From a bacterium (lineage in GTDB: Bacteria > Bacteroidota > Ignavibacteria > Kapaibacteriales > UBA2268): a stretch of 16,960 bases of DNA. Positions 1 through 7,705 of this stretch are shown here, in pieces. The notes below the pieces were generated by a model. The model was not told the origin of the DNA, ran no database searches, and saw only the letters and a program-made list of their open reading frames with translations. The stretch's first letter is position 1, and each line of letters opens with the position of its first letter. The position numbers and the translations under genes were made by a program. The stretch is taken from contig JAUHXN010000028.1 in the NCBI GenBank assembly GCA_030426865.1, forward strand, positions 1 to 16,960, in the 5' to 3' direction.

Positions 1-165
1 GAAGTACTCGATAAACTTGAAGATGATCACAAAGAGATATTAAAACTCTCGTACTATTATGGATATGCGCATGGCGAAATATCAGAGAAATTGAACCTCC
101 CTTTAGGGACGGTCAAATCTAAAATCCGAATAGCACTGAGAGAATTGAGAAAAATATACCCATGA
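1..165 (+). CDS. ECF RNA polymerase sigma factor, C-terminal part (sigma-70 region 4)
   Basis: The window opens inside this gene; only the last 54 codons are present, ending at TGA 163-165. The visible protein is the region 4 helix-turn-helix, which contacts the -35/-33 promoter element. It has an acidic lead-in (EVLDKLEDDHKEIL), a tyrosine-rich turn where family members usually read GYS, then the recognition helix region LPLGTVKSKIRIALRELRK. The pattern LPxGTVKSRI-ALxxLR is typical of ECF sigma factors. The stop overlaps the ATG of the next gene (ATGA at 162-165), which indicates translational coupling to an anti-sigma factor, the usual arrangement. Region 2 and the start lie outside the window, so the ECF subgroup cannot be assigned. 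Confidence 0.9.
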   Translation, partial: EVLDKLEDDHKEILKLSYYYGYAHGEISEKLNLPLGTVKSKIRIALRELRKIYP

Positions 166-989
166 TAGACGTAAAACAATATATAGAATCTGGTGTAATA
201 GAAGAATATGCACTCGGCAAACTTTCTGAGCAAGAGAGAGCCGAAGTAGAGTGTCTTTCGACAACCTATCCCGAAATTGGTAAAGAAGTAGAAGATGCTC
301 TAGTCAGTCTTACACTATTTGCCGAGATTGGCGCAACAGAGCCAGACCCACGGATGAAAGAAAAGATATGGGACAGTATAATAGTAGAAACGAAGCCCGA
401 TAATATTATCAATTTACACGGTACTGGTAATCAAGATAAAGCCCATACAGCTACACCAAATACATTCAGTTACGCAGTAGCAGCAGTACTCGCTATAATA
501 GCTGTAGGTACTACTTTCTGGGCATTCAACACTAACTCTCAGCTAAATGAAGCAGAGATGGAAATAGCTCAACTCAATACAGCTAACCAGAATATCGTTA
601 GCGATTTTACAACACTGAAAGACATAGTAAACAAGAACAATTCGATATATGAACTACCAAATGCTCAAGTTATAAAGTTAGATGGTATAGCCGATAAATC
701 ACCGAAATCTATGGCTTTTGCTGTTTGGGACAAAGAGACAGGTGATGTTTATCTAGATATAAAAAACCTTCCTAAAAACCCTGATGGTAAGCAATACCAA
801 CTCTGGACAATCTCTGATAAGGGGGAGCCAATTAGTGTCGGTGTATTCGATCAAGCAGGACAGAAAGAGATGCTGAACTTAGGTAAAGCAGAAACTTCTA
901 TTATGTTCGCAGTTACACTAGAGAAAGCTGGCGGCGTAGAAAGCCCAACTATGTCGGAAATGTACATAGCCGGAAAAGTACAATCTTAA
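162..989 (+). CDS. RskA-type anti-sigma factor, membrane-anchored
   Basis: A 275-residue protein that probably holds the upstream ECF sigma factor at the inner membrane. Residues 1-50 form the short helical cytoplasmic segment common in Bacteroidota anti-sigma factors (YIESGVIEEYALGKLSEQE). I see no HxxxCxxC zinc motif, so it is not a classical zinc-containing anti-sigma domain. A single membrane segment lies at about 103-122 (SYAVAAVLAIIAVGTTFWAF). A short coiled-coil-like stretch follows at about 125-155, then a periplasmic RskA C-terminal domain at about 165-272. Its hallmarks are YQLWTI (212-217) and the VTLEKAGGVESPT block (251-263). The ATG overlaps the sigma stop by four bases. Release in this family is usually by regulated proteolysis; the signal sensed here is unknown. 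The family assignment is strong; the partnership is inferred from gene order. Confidence 0.9.
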   Translation: MIDVKQYIESGVIEEYALGKLSEQERAEVECLSTTYPEIGKEVEDALVSLTLFAEIGATEPDPRMKEKIWDSIIVETKPDNIINLHGTGNQDKAHTATPNTFSYAVAAVLAIIAVGTTFWAFNTNSQLNEAEMEIAQLNTANQNIVSDFTTLKDIVNKNNSIYELPNAQVIKLDGIADKSPKSMAFAVWDKETGDVYLDIKNLPKNPDGKQYQLWTISDKGEPISVGVFDQAGQKEMLNLGKAETSIMFAVTLEKAGGVESPTMSEMYIAGKVQS

Positions 990-1067
990 GGGTTATTTAA
1001 TTTATTTAATATTTAACATGATTTCCGTTCACACATCAATCTGAATGGAAGTGAAGAATCCATAGAC

Positions 1068-1140
1068 ACTTCGGTCGATTCTCTCCCTCAGTGTGACGGG
1101 AAAACGAAACCACAGCCTGCCAAGCAATAAGCATGGGCTA
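1068..1140. repeat. degenerate intergenic repeat, copy A
   Basis: This lies in the 295-base gap between the 3' ends of two convergent genes (990-1284), where I see no gene. The core at 1090-1134 runs from AGTGTGACG through GAAACC to GCAT. The same ordered blocks occur at 7731-7777. The tail can fold weakly (AGCC 1114-1117 with GGCT 1136-1139). Just downstream, 1164-1185 contains a short AGGATT-type direct repeat (AGGATTATCAGGATTATT). The alignment to the other copy was made by eye and is imperfect, so the element is probably old. Confidence 0.45.
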
Positions 1141-1284
1141 TCTCTTTTATTCGGAATCAGAGTTTAGGATTATCAGGATTATTACAGTCTGTTTTAACCG
1201 ACGATTGGTATAGATAACATAGACTTATTTGGACTTTAATTCATGCCGTTGACTAGAGAGGTAACGAATGACACAAACTCTAAT

Positions 1285-3027
1285 CTATTGCAATATCACT
1301 ACTTTCTTGAAAACAACGGTACTATCGCTTGGATTGGATACTGTTATCTTTGTCAATCCAGTTGATCTTTTCTTAGTAGATTCTATATCTAGACCATTAG
1401 GTATTGTCTTTATAGCGGCTGGGTTTATGACATAAGGAACTACGAAACTAAACTGCTTTTTCGGCTCTAGCGGCGTTACCAATTCATTCGCTTCGAATAT
1501 ATTATATACTTCTGTGTCTGCTCTGAATAAATATGATGGTATTATTATACTTCCAGCAGAGCTATCAATACCTACTTTACTGCTAAACTTATCAAAATAC
1601 AATACACCCTTATACTCAAACTCACCTTCTACGAATATTGCTACATCTATATATCTATCTTGAAACCTTTTGTTTTCTGATAGCATAGTATCTATATTTA
1701 ATATGGGCTCACGTGTACCAATGTGGAATTGTATAATATCGGGTTTATTATCTAGTACATATTCAGGATCACCTAGCTCGTGACCTATGAATCCCTTACC
1801 CATATTTCCTGGCTTATTACGTGGGATATGATAGTCATTCAGCCCAAGCATATCAAGCGCTGGAAACATAGTAAAATATGGGAGCGAGCCGGCAGGATCA
1901 ACAGCTATTAGTGGCTGCTCCTCTCCGAATGTTTTCTTTAATTCTGCACCTAACGTTTGGAGATTAAATACCCAAAGTGAATTTCGCGAGCGGGTATTAT
2001 TATCGTCTGTTATTTGCTGGTAAATATAGAAAACCATAAGTAAGGAAAGTAATAAAGTCGCGATTTTCTTTTTATTTCTAGAAAGCTTATTATCTTCAAT
2101 AAAAGTACCTAAACCGTCTATAATAACTAGCATAAAAACGATGATAGTAAATAAATGATGACGGAAAGCAAAGAAAAAATCCCCCCCTATAAAAGCAATA
2201 TACATTGCCCAGATTCCGATTAACATCGCATAGAGTAAAGACACATTTTTCTTTCTATAAAACAAATATGCTAGAGAACTCATAGCAATAATAAACAGAG
2301 AAAAATTAGATTTAAAAAATCTTAGGGTGTACATAATGCCAGTGAATGCATGATAAAGTGACGGACTTACTTTAACATGTGCCGTATTAGGAACTAACTC
2401 GCCATAGTATATTATTCTGAATGTTAGTTGTCCAAAGTAAAAGATTAAAGGAAATACAGCTAATTTTGATAGCGAGATTAATGCTTTTTTAAGTTCATTT
2501 CTATTTGATATTAAGTGATAAAGACCTATCATAACTGACAGCAATACCCCATCAGGTCGTGTTATACAAAGTAGCCCCAAAGATACCGAAGTCAACCAAA
2601 GAGATTGTATATTTCCTGATTTTCTAAATTCCAAATAACGAGTAATTGAATATAAAGCGAGCATACTGACTAGTGTGTTTTCTAATCCACCTATAGCCCA
2701 AACAGCAACAATAGCAGACGCCGAGAAGAGAAACAATACTAAGGATAATATAACTGGAGCGTTTTTGTATCTTTTATTCGCAAATTGGATTAGTAGATAT
2801 ATATTGGTAACTGCGAAAAGAACGCCAAGAACTCGTGCTACTACTATCATATTAGCACCCAACTTTCCAAAAAAGGCAAGTAAAAGTAACCACAGCAAAT
2901 TGGAATATCCTTCAACTCTGATACCATCAGTCCAAGTTAGACCATTACCATCGATTAATCGTTGAGCATAGCGAATAGTTATAAGAGCATCATCTGCGAA
3001 AAACGGCATATACCAGTTTATGTTCAA
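1285..3027 (-). CDS. polytopic GT-C family glycosyltransferase, AftB-like
   Basis: An integral membrane protein with about nine or more hydrophobic segments in residues 1-335 and a C-terminal extracytoplasmic domain at about 340-580. The motifs resemble GT-C enzymes that use polyprenyl-phosphate sugars, in particular the AftB-like group. They are an early Asp-Asp pair (FADDALITIRYA, DD at 12-13), RVEGYSNLLW (37-46), GGLENTL (113-119), RPDG (157-160), YYGELVPNTAHVK (207-219) and GGDFFFAFRHH (281-291). It probably transfers a sugar on the periplasmic face; donor and acceptor are unknown. The coordinates given are those of the frame open from a TTG codon, but that start is doubtful. The frame continues upstream through TIYIILFIVSCLVLA, which completes the first membrane segment. 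An ATG at 3092-3090 would encode MKLSLKK and join this segment if the A6 run (3077-3072) had one more A. A -7 element at 3121-3114 suits the upstream start. No partner genes are adjacent. Confidence 0.75.
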   Translation of the reverse strand: MNINWYMPFFADDALITIRYAQRLIDGNGLTWTDGIRVEGYSNLLWLLLLAFFGKLGANMIVVARVLGVLFAVTNIYLLIQFANKRYKNAPVILSLVLFLFSASAIVAVWAIGGLENTLVSMLALYSITRYLEFRKSGNIQSLWLTSVSLGLLCITRPDGVLLSVMIGLYHLISNRNELKKALISLSKLAVFPLIFYFGQLTFRIIYYGELVPNTAHVKVSPSLYHAFTGIMYTLRFFKSNFSLFIIAMSSLAYLFYRKKNVSLLYAMLIGIWAMYIAFIGGDFFFAFRHHLFTIIVFMLVIIDGLGTFIEDNKLSRNKKKIATLLLSLLMVFYIYQQITDDNNTRSRNSLWVFNLQTLGAELKKTFGEEQPLIAVDPAGSLPYFTMFPALDMLGLNDYHIPRNKPGNMGKGFIGHELGDPEYVLDNKPDIIQFHIGTREPILNIDTMLSENKRFQDRYIDVAIFVEGEFEYKGVLYFDKFSSKVGIDSSAGSIIIPSYLFRADTEVYNIFEANELVTPLEPKKQFSFVVPYVINPAAIKTIPNGLDIESTKKRSTGLTKITVSNPSDSTVVFKKVVILQ

Positions 3028-3113
3028 TGCTAGTACTAGACATGAGACTATAAATAGGATTATATATATGGTTTTTTGAGTGATAGTTTCATCAATTTGG
3101 TGTTTCTAAAAAG

Positions 3114-3121
3114 CAAATATA
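3114..3121 (-). promoter_or_regulatory. candidate -7 promoter element for the GT-C gene
   Basis: The minus strand reads TATATTTG, an exact match to the Bacteroidota -7 consensus TAnnTTTG. It lies 21 bases upstream of the ATG at 3092-3090. No good TTTG -33 box is seen at the expected spacing, because that position falls in the terminator hairpin of the preceding gene. Its position favours translation starting near 3092 rather than at TTG 3027. Confidence 0.4.
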
Positions 3122-3160
3122 AACAAAAAACTCCACCTCAGATTAATGAGGTGAAGTTTT
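3121..3160 (-). terminator. intrinsic terminator of the CHRD-domain gene
   Basis: On the minus strand AACTTCACCTCA (3158-3147) pairs with TGAGGTGGAGTT (3140-3129), giving a 12-bp stem with one G-U pair and a six-base loop. A T-rich tract follows (3130-3121, TTTTTTGTTT). It begins about 40 bases after the stop codon of the gene ending at 3198. It is the clearest terminator in the window, and it separates this gene from the GT-C gene downstream on the same strand. Confidence 0.85.
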
Positions 3161-3197
3161 ATAAAGGCATTATTATATAATAATAGGATGAATAGAA

Positions 3198-6100
3198 CTA
3201 TTGTTTTATAAACTTAGCCCTTACGCTTGTATTTTTGCCACTTACCTCTATGAAGTAAAGACCAGATATCAAACCACTAACATTGATATTAATCAAGCCA
3301 GTATTATTATCAACATACTTTGCCGACATTCTACCAGATCTATCAAAAACCCTAATTTCTACTTTAGAATCAGATATTAAATCTCCCAAGTTTAATGATA
3401 TTGAATTAACGGTTGGGTTTGGATAAAGATTTACCTGAGGTAAGTCTATATATTCAACAGATGTCTGAGCTTTTAAGCTAGCAGTATTATTAATTTGACC
3501 ACGAATTTCCCCACTAGGGTTTTTCTCAGAATGGATATTGATATAAGCTTCGCCAGCTATAATTGCTTCTATTACAGATGCACTTAAACCACCTTCGGCT
3601 GTTATATTTGCTCTTATTGTTTGAGCTTCTTCGTCTATGTAATCAGTTAGATTTATAACTACTCCACCATTTTCTCCAGCTTTTGCTTGATGAATATGTG
3701 CACCTGTTATTTTACCATCAAAATTAGCATAAGAAACATCAACTGTAAGCATATCCCAGCTATTGTTGATTGAAACTACACCAGTACCTGTTGTACTATT
3801 ATTTATAGCAGGTACTTCTTGTTCACTTGTTAGGTTGAAAGCAAATGTTTCTCTATTGTAAGATCTTAGTTGCCCTCGTATCTCACCATTTGCAAACATC
3901 TCTGTATGCACATTCAGATACCCATCACCATTCAATAGAACTCCTACATTAGTCTTCAGATCAGCACCCAAATCAACTACACCACTTACTAGATTATTAA
4001 GTATTCCAGGTGTTAAATTTACAATTACTCCACCATTCACACCTATAGAAGCTTCGTGAATATGTGTACCTGTTATTTCACCGCTTAGTCCAGCAGTGAA
4101 TACATTGTACATTAGTTCACCTGTTTCTATATCTAAACTAGCAGCAGCTAATCCCATAGCATTGGTACCAGCAGGAGGATTCTCTTGAGCACCGTTCAAC
4201 CATGTGTCAAAAAATACACCGTGCTGTAGTTCTAACTGACCGCGTATCTCGCCAGCTGGATTATCCTCCGTATGAATATTTAAGTAAATATTACCTGCGA
4301 TTAAATCTGCAATTATTTCAGAATTCATTTTAGTTGTAACTATAGTATTTTCACTTATATCTCCAGTAAGATTTACTACTACGTCACCATCTTGACCAGC
4401 AGGTGCATTATGGAGATGAGCGCCAGTAACAGAAGAAGTTGTACCATCAAATAAAACTTTGATTTCCATGTGTTCCATATCTGGATAAACTCTTACTATA
4501 GCCATACCTTCGGCATCACTGGTTACTGAGTGAGTTTCATTATCTGCTGATAACATAGCCGTAAATGCCCAATCACTATTAAGCATAACTTGACCTCTAG
4601 TCTCACCTGCAGGGTTTTCTACTGTATGAACGTTTAGATAGTATTGACCTTGAAGCAACGCTTTCAAATCAAAATCTGTGATAGTACCTGCGATTACATT
4701 ACCTTTTACGAAGCTAGTCAAGTTCACATCTACTGGACCATCTTCACCTGGCATTCCCTTATGAAAATGAGCACCAGTAATAGAACCTGTTAGGTTGTTT
4801 ACTGTAGCGTTAAAGTATAGACTATCCATATTTTCACTTAGTACTACTCCTAGCGAACCATTAGCGTTTCCATTTACCGAATGAACTTCATTATCAGAAG
4901 AAAGCATAGAGTGTAGGGCTAATTTACCAGAGAACATTGGATTGAAAGGTAGTATACCATTATCGAAATAAAGTCTAGCATATAACTCTAATTGACCTCT
5001 CAATTCACCAGCTGGAAAGGCTTCAGTATGCATATTCACATATACTTTATCATTCACGAATAATCCACCAATTTCACTAGTTATATCAGTAGCATTACTA
5101 CCTTCTATCCATACACCATTATTCTCATCTTGTGTAATATCGTCATTAAGTGTAAGTACTACATCACCATTCATACCAATTTCTGCATTATGAAAATGTG
5201 CAGCTTGTACTTCACCTGTTAGGTTATCAGCTAGCATTGCATACCAAATATCATTCAATGAGTTTGATAAAGATACACTGCCACTACCATAAGCAGCAGT
5301 TCTTATACCTGGATTCTCTTGCTCACCTTCGAAAATAGTTGTTAATGCTATTCTCGTATTTGGAGAGACCTGTCCTCTGATTTCACCAGCCGCATTTGCT
5401 ACTGTATGAATGTTCACATAGATTTTTCCTTTCAAGAAGTTTTGTATTAGTTCGTTAGTAATTGCAGCACCGGTTTTAGTACCTACAATCCAATTACCAT
5501 TAATATCAGAAGTGACATCAACAACTGGAGCACCAGCCACACCCGATTCCCCTAAATGGAAATGAGCTGCTACTGCTTCACCAGTCAGACCTTCATAATA
5601 TATCATATAGGTTAATGAATCCATAGAATTGTTGAAGTGAATATATCCATTACCTTGTGCCATACTTGGAACTATTACTGAAGGTACTTCTTGCTCAGTG
5701 TCTATATTAGTTCTTAAAGTAATACCTTCATTCCATTCCAAATCACCTCTTAGCTCACCATTCGGATTAGCTTCCGTATGGAGATTCAAGTATATTTCAC
5801 CATTTGCTAACTTAGACCATAAGTCAAGATTCTCATCTATTTCAACGCTACCCATTATTCTATTACCATCAATTAGATCTGTCAGATTAACAACTACTCC
5901 ACCATTTGCACCAGCCATTGCATTATGCAAATGTGCTCCAGTAATAGCGCCTGTAGTACCGCTGTAAACAGCATTTACCCAGACTCTTTTATTTGTCTTT
6001 GATACTATTACATTGACGAACCCTTCTGCATCTACATTAACAGCAGGTACTTCCGAATCACCCGATAAAGTAGAATAGAATGAATAGTCCGTCTCAGTCA

Positions 6101-6533
6101 TTAGTTGACCGCGAATTTCACCAGCTGGATTAGCTTCTGTATGAATATTAAGGTAAGTGTTACCATCAAGCATAGCTTTTAGGTTAGATTTAGTAAGTGA
6201 TTCTCCAGTTACAAATCCCATTAATTGATTACCTTTGACAAATGTAGTCAGACCGATTAATACCCCACCACTAGAACCTTTTGGAGCTTCGTGAATATGA
6301 GCGCCAGTTACTTTTCCAGAAAGTCCAGCAAATGTACCGTTAACGAACAATGTATCCATTGTACCGTTCATATTGAATGTTGCTACACCTCGTGCTTCAG
6401 TATTAACAGCAGGTACTTCTGCCTCACCAGTTAAAATTGAGGTAAACATAATTTCGCCCGTGTTATGGCGAGCTTGTAGTTGTGAAGCGAACAACGCTAA
6501 ACATATTGATAAAGATATTAGCAACTTATGCAT
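3198..6533 (-). CDS. secreted eight-domain CHRD-repeat protein with type IX secretion sorting domain
   Basis: A 1111-residue exported protein. Residues 1-21 form a Sec signal peptide (LLISLSICLALFASQLQA). Eight CHRD (chordin-like) domains follow, at about 29-144, 151-265, 272-389, 395-516, 538-650, 655-768, 774-889 and 897-1014. Each carries three landmarks: an opening E-x-E/N-x-P or variant, a central AHxH motif (such as TGAHIH at 76-81), and a closing NIHTEANPAGEIRGQ-type motif. Domains 5 and 6 read EVHSV/ETHSV where others have EVPAV. After a linker, residues 1035-1111 form a type A T9SS C-terminal domain (NLYPNP, GLYFIEV, final KFIKQ), predicting export across the outer membrane and surface attachment or release. 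The conserved His residues could bind metal, but the function of bacterial CHRD domains is unknown. Start: ATG at 6533 with GGAG nearby upstream. It is monocistronic, with its own promoter and terminator. Domain order suggests a four-domain block duplication. Confidence 0.92.
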   Translation of the reverse strand: MHKLLISLSICLALFASQLQARHNTGEIMFTSILTGEAEVPAVNTEARGVATFNMNGTMDTLFVNGTFAGLSGKVTGAHIHEAPKGSSGGVLIGLTTFVKGNQLMGFVTGESLTKSNLKAMLDGNTYLNIHTEANPAGEIRGQLMTETDYSFYSTLSGDSEVPAVNVDAEGFVNVIVSKTNKRVWVNAVYSGTTGAITGAHLHNAMAGANGGVVVNLTDLIDGNRIMGSVEIDENLDLWSKLANGEIYLNLHTEANPNGELRGDLEWNEGITLRTNIDTEQEVPSVIVPSMAQGNGYIHFNNSMDSLTYMIYYEGLTGEAVAAHFHLGESGVAGAPVVDVTSDINGNWIVGTKTGAAITNELIQNFLKGKIYVNIHTVANAAGEIRGQVSPNTRIALTTIFEGEQENPGIRTAAYGSGSVSLSNSLNDIWYAMLADNLTGEVQAAHFHNAEIGMNGDVVLTLNDDITQDENNGVWIEGSNATDITSEIGGLFVNDKVYVNMHTEAFPAGELRGQLELYARLYFDNGILPFNPMFSGKLALHSMLSSDNEVHSVNGNANGSLGVVLSENMDSLYFNATVNNLTGSITGAHFHKGMPGEDGPVDVNLTSFVKGNVIAGTITDFDLKALLQGQYYLNVHTVENPAGETRGQVMLNSDWAFTAMLSADNETHSVTSDAEGMAIVRVYPDMEHMEIKVLFDGTTSSVTGAHLHNAPAGQDGDVVVNLTGDISENTIVTTKMNSEIIADLIAGNIYLNIHTEDNPAGEIRGQLELQHGVFFDTWLNGAQENPPAGTNAMGLAAASLDIETGELMYNVFTAGLSGEITGTHIHEASIGVNGGVIVNLTPGILNNLVSGVVDLGADLKTNVGVLLNGDGYLNVHTEMFANGEIRGQLRSYNRETFAFNLTSEQEVPAINNSTTGTGVVSINNSWDMLTVDVSYANFDGKITGAHIHQAKAGENGGVVINLTDYIDEEAQTIRANITAEGGLSASVIEAIIAGEAYINIHSEKNPSGEIRGQINNTASLKAQTSVEYIDLPQVNLYPNPTVNSISLNLGDLISDSKVEIRVFDRSGRMSAKYVDNNTGLININVSGLISGLYFIEVSGKNTSVRAKFIKQ

Positions 6534-6541
6534 AATATTCT

Positions 6542-6576
6542 CCGTAGATTATTGAACAAATTTGGTATACCTACGG
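6542..6576 (-). promoter_or_regulatory. leader inverted repeat overlapping the ribosome binding site of the CHRD gene
   Basis: On the minus strand CCGTAG (6576-6571) can pair with CTACGG (6547-6542) across a 23-base loop that includes the palindrome GGTATACC. The 3' arm runs into the GGAG ribosome binding site (CTACGGAG, 8-9 bases before the ATG). GGAG is unusual here because most genes in the window have no Shine-Dalgarno. The stem could mask the site, or the repeat could be an operator. The six-base stem is short, so this is tentative. Confidence 0.35.
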
Positions 6577-6599
6577 CGTGATGTTTTTTTTAGATTTTC

Positions 6600-6633
6600 T
6601 AAAGGTAAGATTTTTTGATTTATTTTTCAACAA
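6600..6633 (-). promoter_or_regulatory. candidate promoter of the CHRD gene
   Basis: The minus strand carries TTGTTG (6633-6628), a 20-base spacer and TACCTTTA (6607-6600). This resembles the Bacteroidota -33 TTTG / -7 TAnnTTTG arrangement, with the last base of the -7 box changed. It lies about 67 bases upstream of the ATG and leaves room for the leader inverted repeat. Confidence 0.4.
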
Positions 6634-6671
6634 CCTCTATAATTGCTTATATAATAATACGGTAGGAGTAT

Positions 6672-7082
6672 TTAATCAATATCGACAACAATCGTAGTAT
6701 CAGATTGTAGATAGAACTTACATTCATCATAAGATGGCTCTGCCATGAATATTCTGGGATTATTAGAGAAACCAAAATTTTCTTTTGGTGCGCCAATAAA
6801 ATTATAATCCATTTTTTTGTTACCATTCTCGTCTTGTAGTACTGCCATAGCCCACCAGCCCTTCTTAACATTGGGAATGGTTACACTAACATTTTTTGAA
6901 TCGGCTTTCACTGCCTTGAAAAAAGTAGTATTATCGTGGTCAAGAAAGTCATTCTTATTATCATAGAATGCAAGATACAAAGTGCCTTTACCAGGATCTA
7001 CATTCTCTACTTTAACAGTTAATTTATATTGGCCACTAGCTGTAGTTAGTAGTAGCAATGTCATTGCTATTATTTTTATCAT
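6672..7082 (-). CDS. DUF2141 domain protein, exported
   Basis: A 136-residue protein with an N-terminal signal peptide (IIAMTLLLLTTASG, about 1-17). The rest is the DUF2141 domain, an all-beta fold. Its landmarks include GTLYLAFYD (34-42), WAMAVLQDENGNKKMDYNFIG (about 77-97) and ENFGFSNNP (101-109). The aspartate-rich DENGNKKMD loop looks like a possible calcium-binding loop, which is an inference. The function of the family is unknown; members are periplasmic or surface proteins common in Bacteroidota. Its ATG overlaps the TGA of the upstream RlpA-like gene (7079-7082), so the two are translationally coupled. I see no convincing terminator after it. Confidence 0.85.
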   Translation of the reverse strand: MIKIIAMTLLLLTTASGQYKLTVKVENVDPGKGTLYLAFYDNKNDFLDHDNTTFFKAVKADSKNVSVTIPNVKKGWWAMAVLQDENGNKKMDYNFIGAPKENFGFSNNPRIFMAEPSYDECKFYLQSDTTIVVDID

Positions 7083-7486
7083 TTTAATAATTCAATTTTA
7101 ACGTCTATAACACCTGCTCTTATCATATCTAAATCTTCAGCAGCTTTTCGTGATAAATCTATAACTCTTCCTGCGACATAAGGTCCACGGTCATTAATTC
7201 TAACTATAACCGTTTTATTGTTGGCTAAATTTGTTACCTTTACTAGACTACCAAAGGGTAACGATTTATGAGCCGCAGTATATTCTTTATTACTAAAAGT
7301 CTCCCCATTGGCTGTACTTCTTCCATCAAATTCAGAGCCATAATAAGAAGCCTTTCCGTACATTACTGTTACTACTTCTGAATTATTATCTTCATATTTA
7401 CTCGAACTACCACTTGTAAACTTCACTGCAGAAGAGCAGGACGTAAAGAGTATCGTAGCTATTATAATTAGTAATGTTCGTTTCAT
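7079..7486 (-). CDS. rlpA: RlpA-like lipoprotein (double-psi beta-barrel, putative lytic transglycosylase)
   Basis: A 135-residue lipoprotein. The signal peptide ends in a lipobox, LFTSC, with Cys17 as the lipidated residue. Residues 43-134 form a double-psi beta-barrel of the RlpA family: YGKASYYGSEFDGRSTANGE, TAAHKSLPFGS, VKVTNL, VRINDRGPY and GRVIDLSRKAA. In active RlpA enzymes, Glu, Asp, His and Asp residues have been implicated. Here Glu62, His73 and Asp99 are present, but the position after GETF that often holds Asp is Ser65, so glycan-cleaving activity is uncertain. There is no SPOR domain; the protein is just lipobox, linker and barrel. It is the first gene of a two-gene unit with the DUF2141 gene. 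Roles in septal or envelope peptidoglycan processing are inferred from the family. Confidence 0.88.
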   Translation of the reverse strand: MKRTLLIIIATILFTSCSSAVKFTSGSSSKYEDNNSEVVTVMYGKASYYGSEFDGRSTANGETFSNKEYTAAHKSLPFGSLVKVTNLANNKTVIVRINDRGPYVAGRVIDLSRKAAEDLDMIRAGVIDVKIELLK

Positions 7487-7579
7487 GTTATTTGCAATTT
7501 AATTGTGAGAGCTATTACTCTAATGTTTTAATAATTCATGTGTATTTTTGATTTATAAAACTTGTTTTTGGCAAGTGTA

Positions 7580-7625
7580 GAGACGTATTGCTTGTGCTGA
7601 GCGACAGTCGAAGTGCATACGTCTC
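7580..7625. repeat. intergenic hairpin element
   Basis: GAGACGTAT (7580-7588) is a perfect inverted repeat of ATACGTCTC (7617-7625), with 28 bases between. The loop holds GTGCTGAGCGACAGTCGAAGTG, which resembles a motif often seen in dispersed intergenic repeats of Bacteroidota genomes. It lies in the 297-base gap (7487-7783) upstream of rlpA. There is no T-run, so it is not a typical terminator. I see no gene in this gap. Confidence 0.5.
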
Positions 7626-7705
7626 AAATTACTATTCTTAAATTCTAATTGACATAGTTAATTATGTATAATCCTTTATTCCGTATTTTAGAATAATTGC
7701 CTAGA

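Noticed and set aside
990..1284. Possible small RNA or tRNA in the convergent gap
   Set aside because: No cloverleaf, promoter or strong terminator could be recognised; only degenerate repeats are seen.
2675..2965. Plus-strand open frame of 96 codons
   Set aside because: It lies entirely antisense inside the GT-C gene and has low-complexity, non-family sequence; it is a shadow of that gene.
3500..6450. Repetitive look of this stretch suggested a CRISPR or tandem DNA repeat
   Set aside because: The repeats are about 350 bases, protein-coding and diverged; they are CHRD domains.
6647..6871. Minus-strand open frame of 74 codons overlapping the DUF2141 gene
   Set aside because: It is an alternative frame of the same strand within a gene whose product matches a known family.
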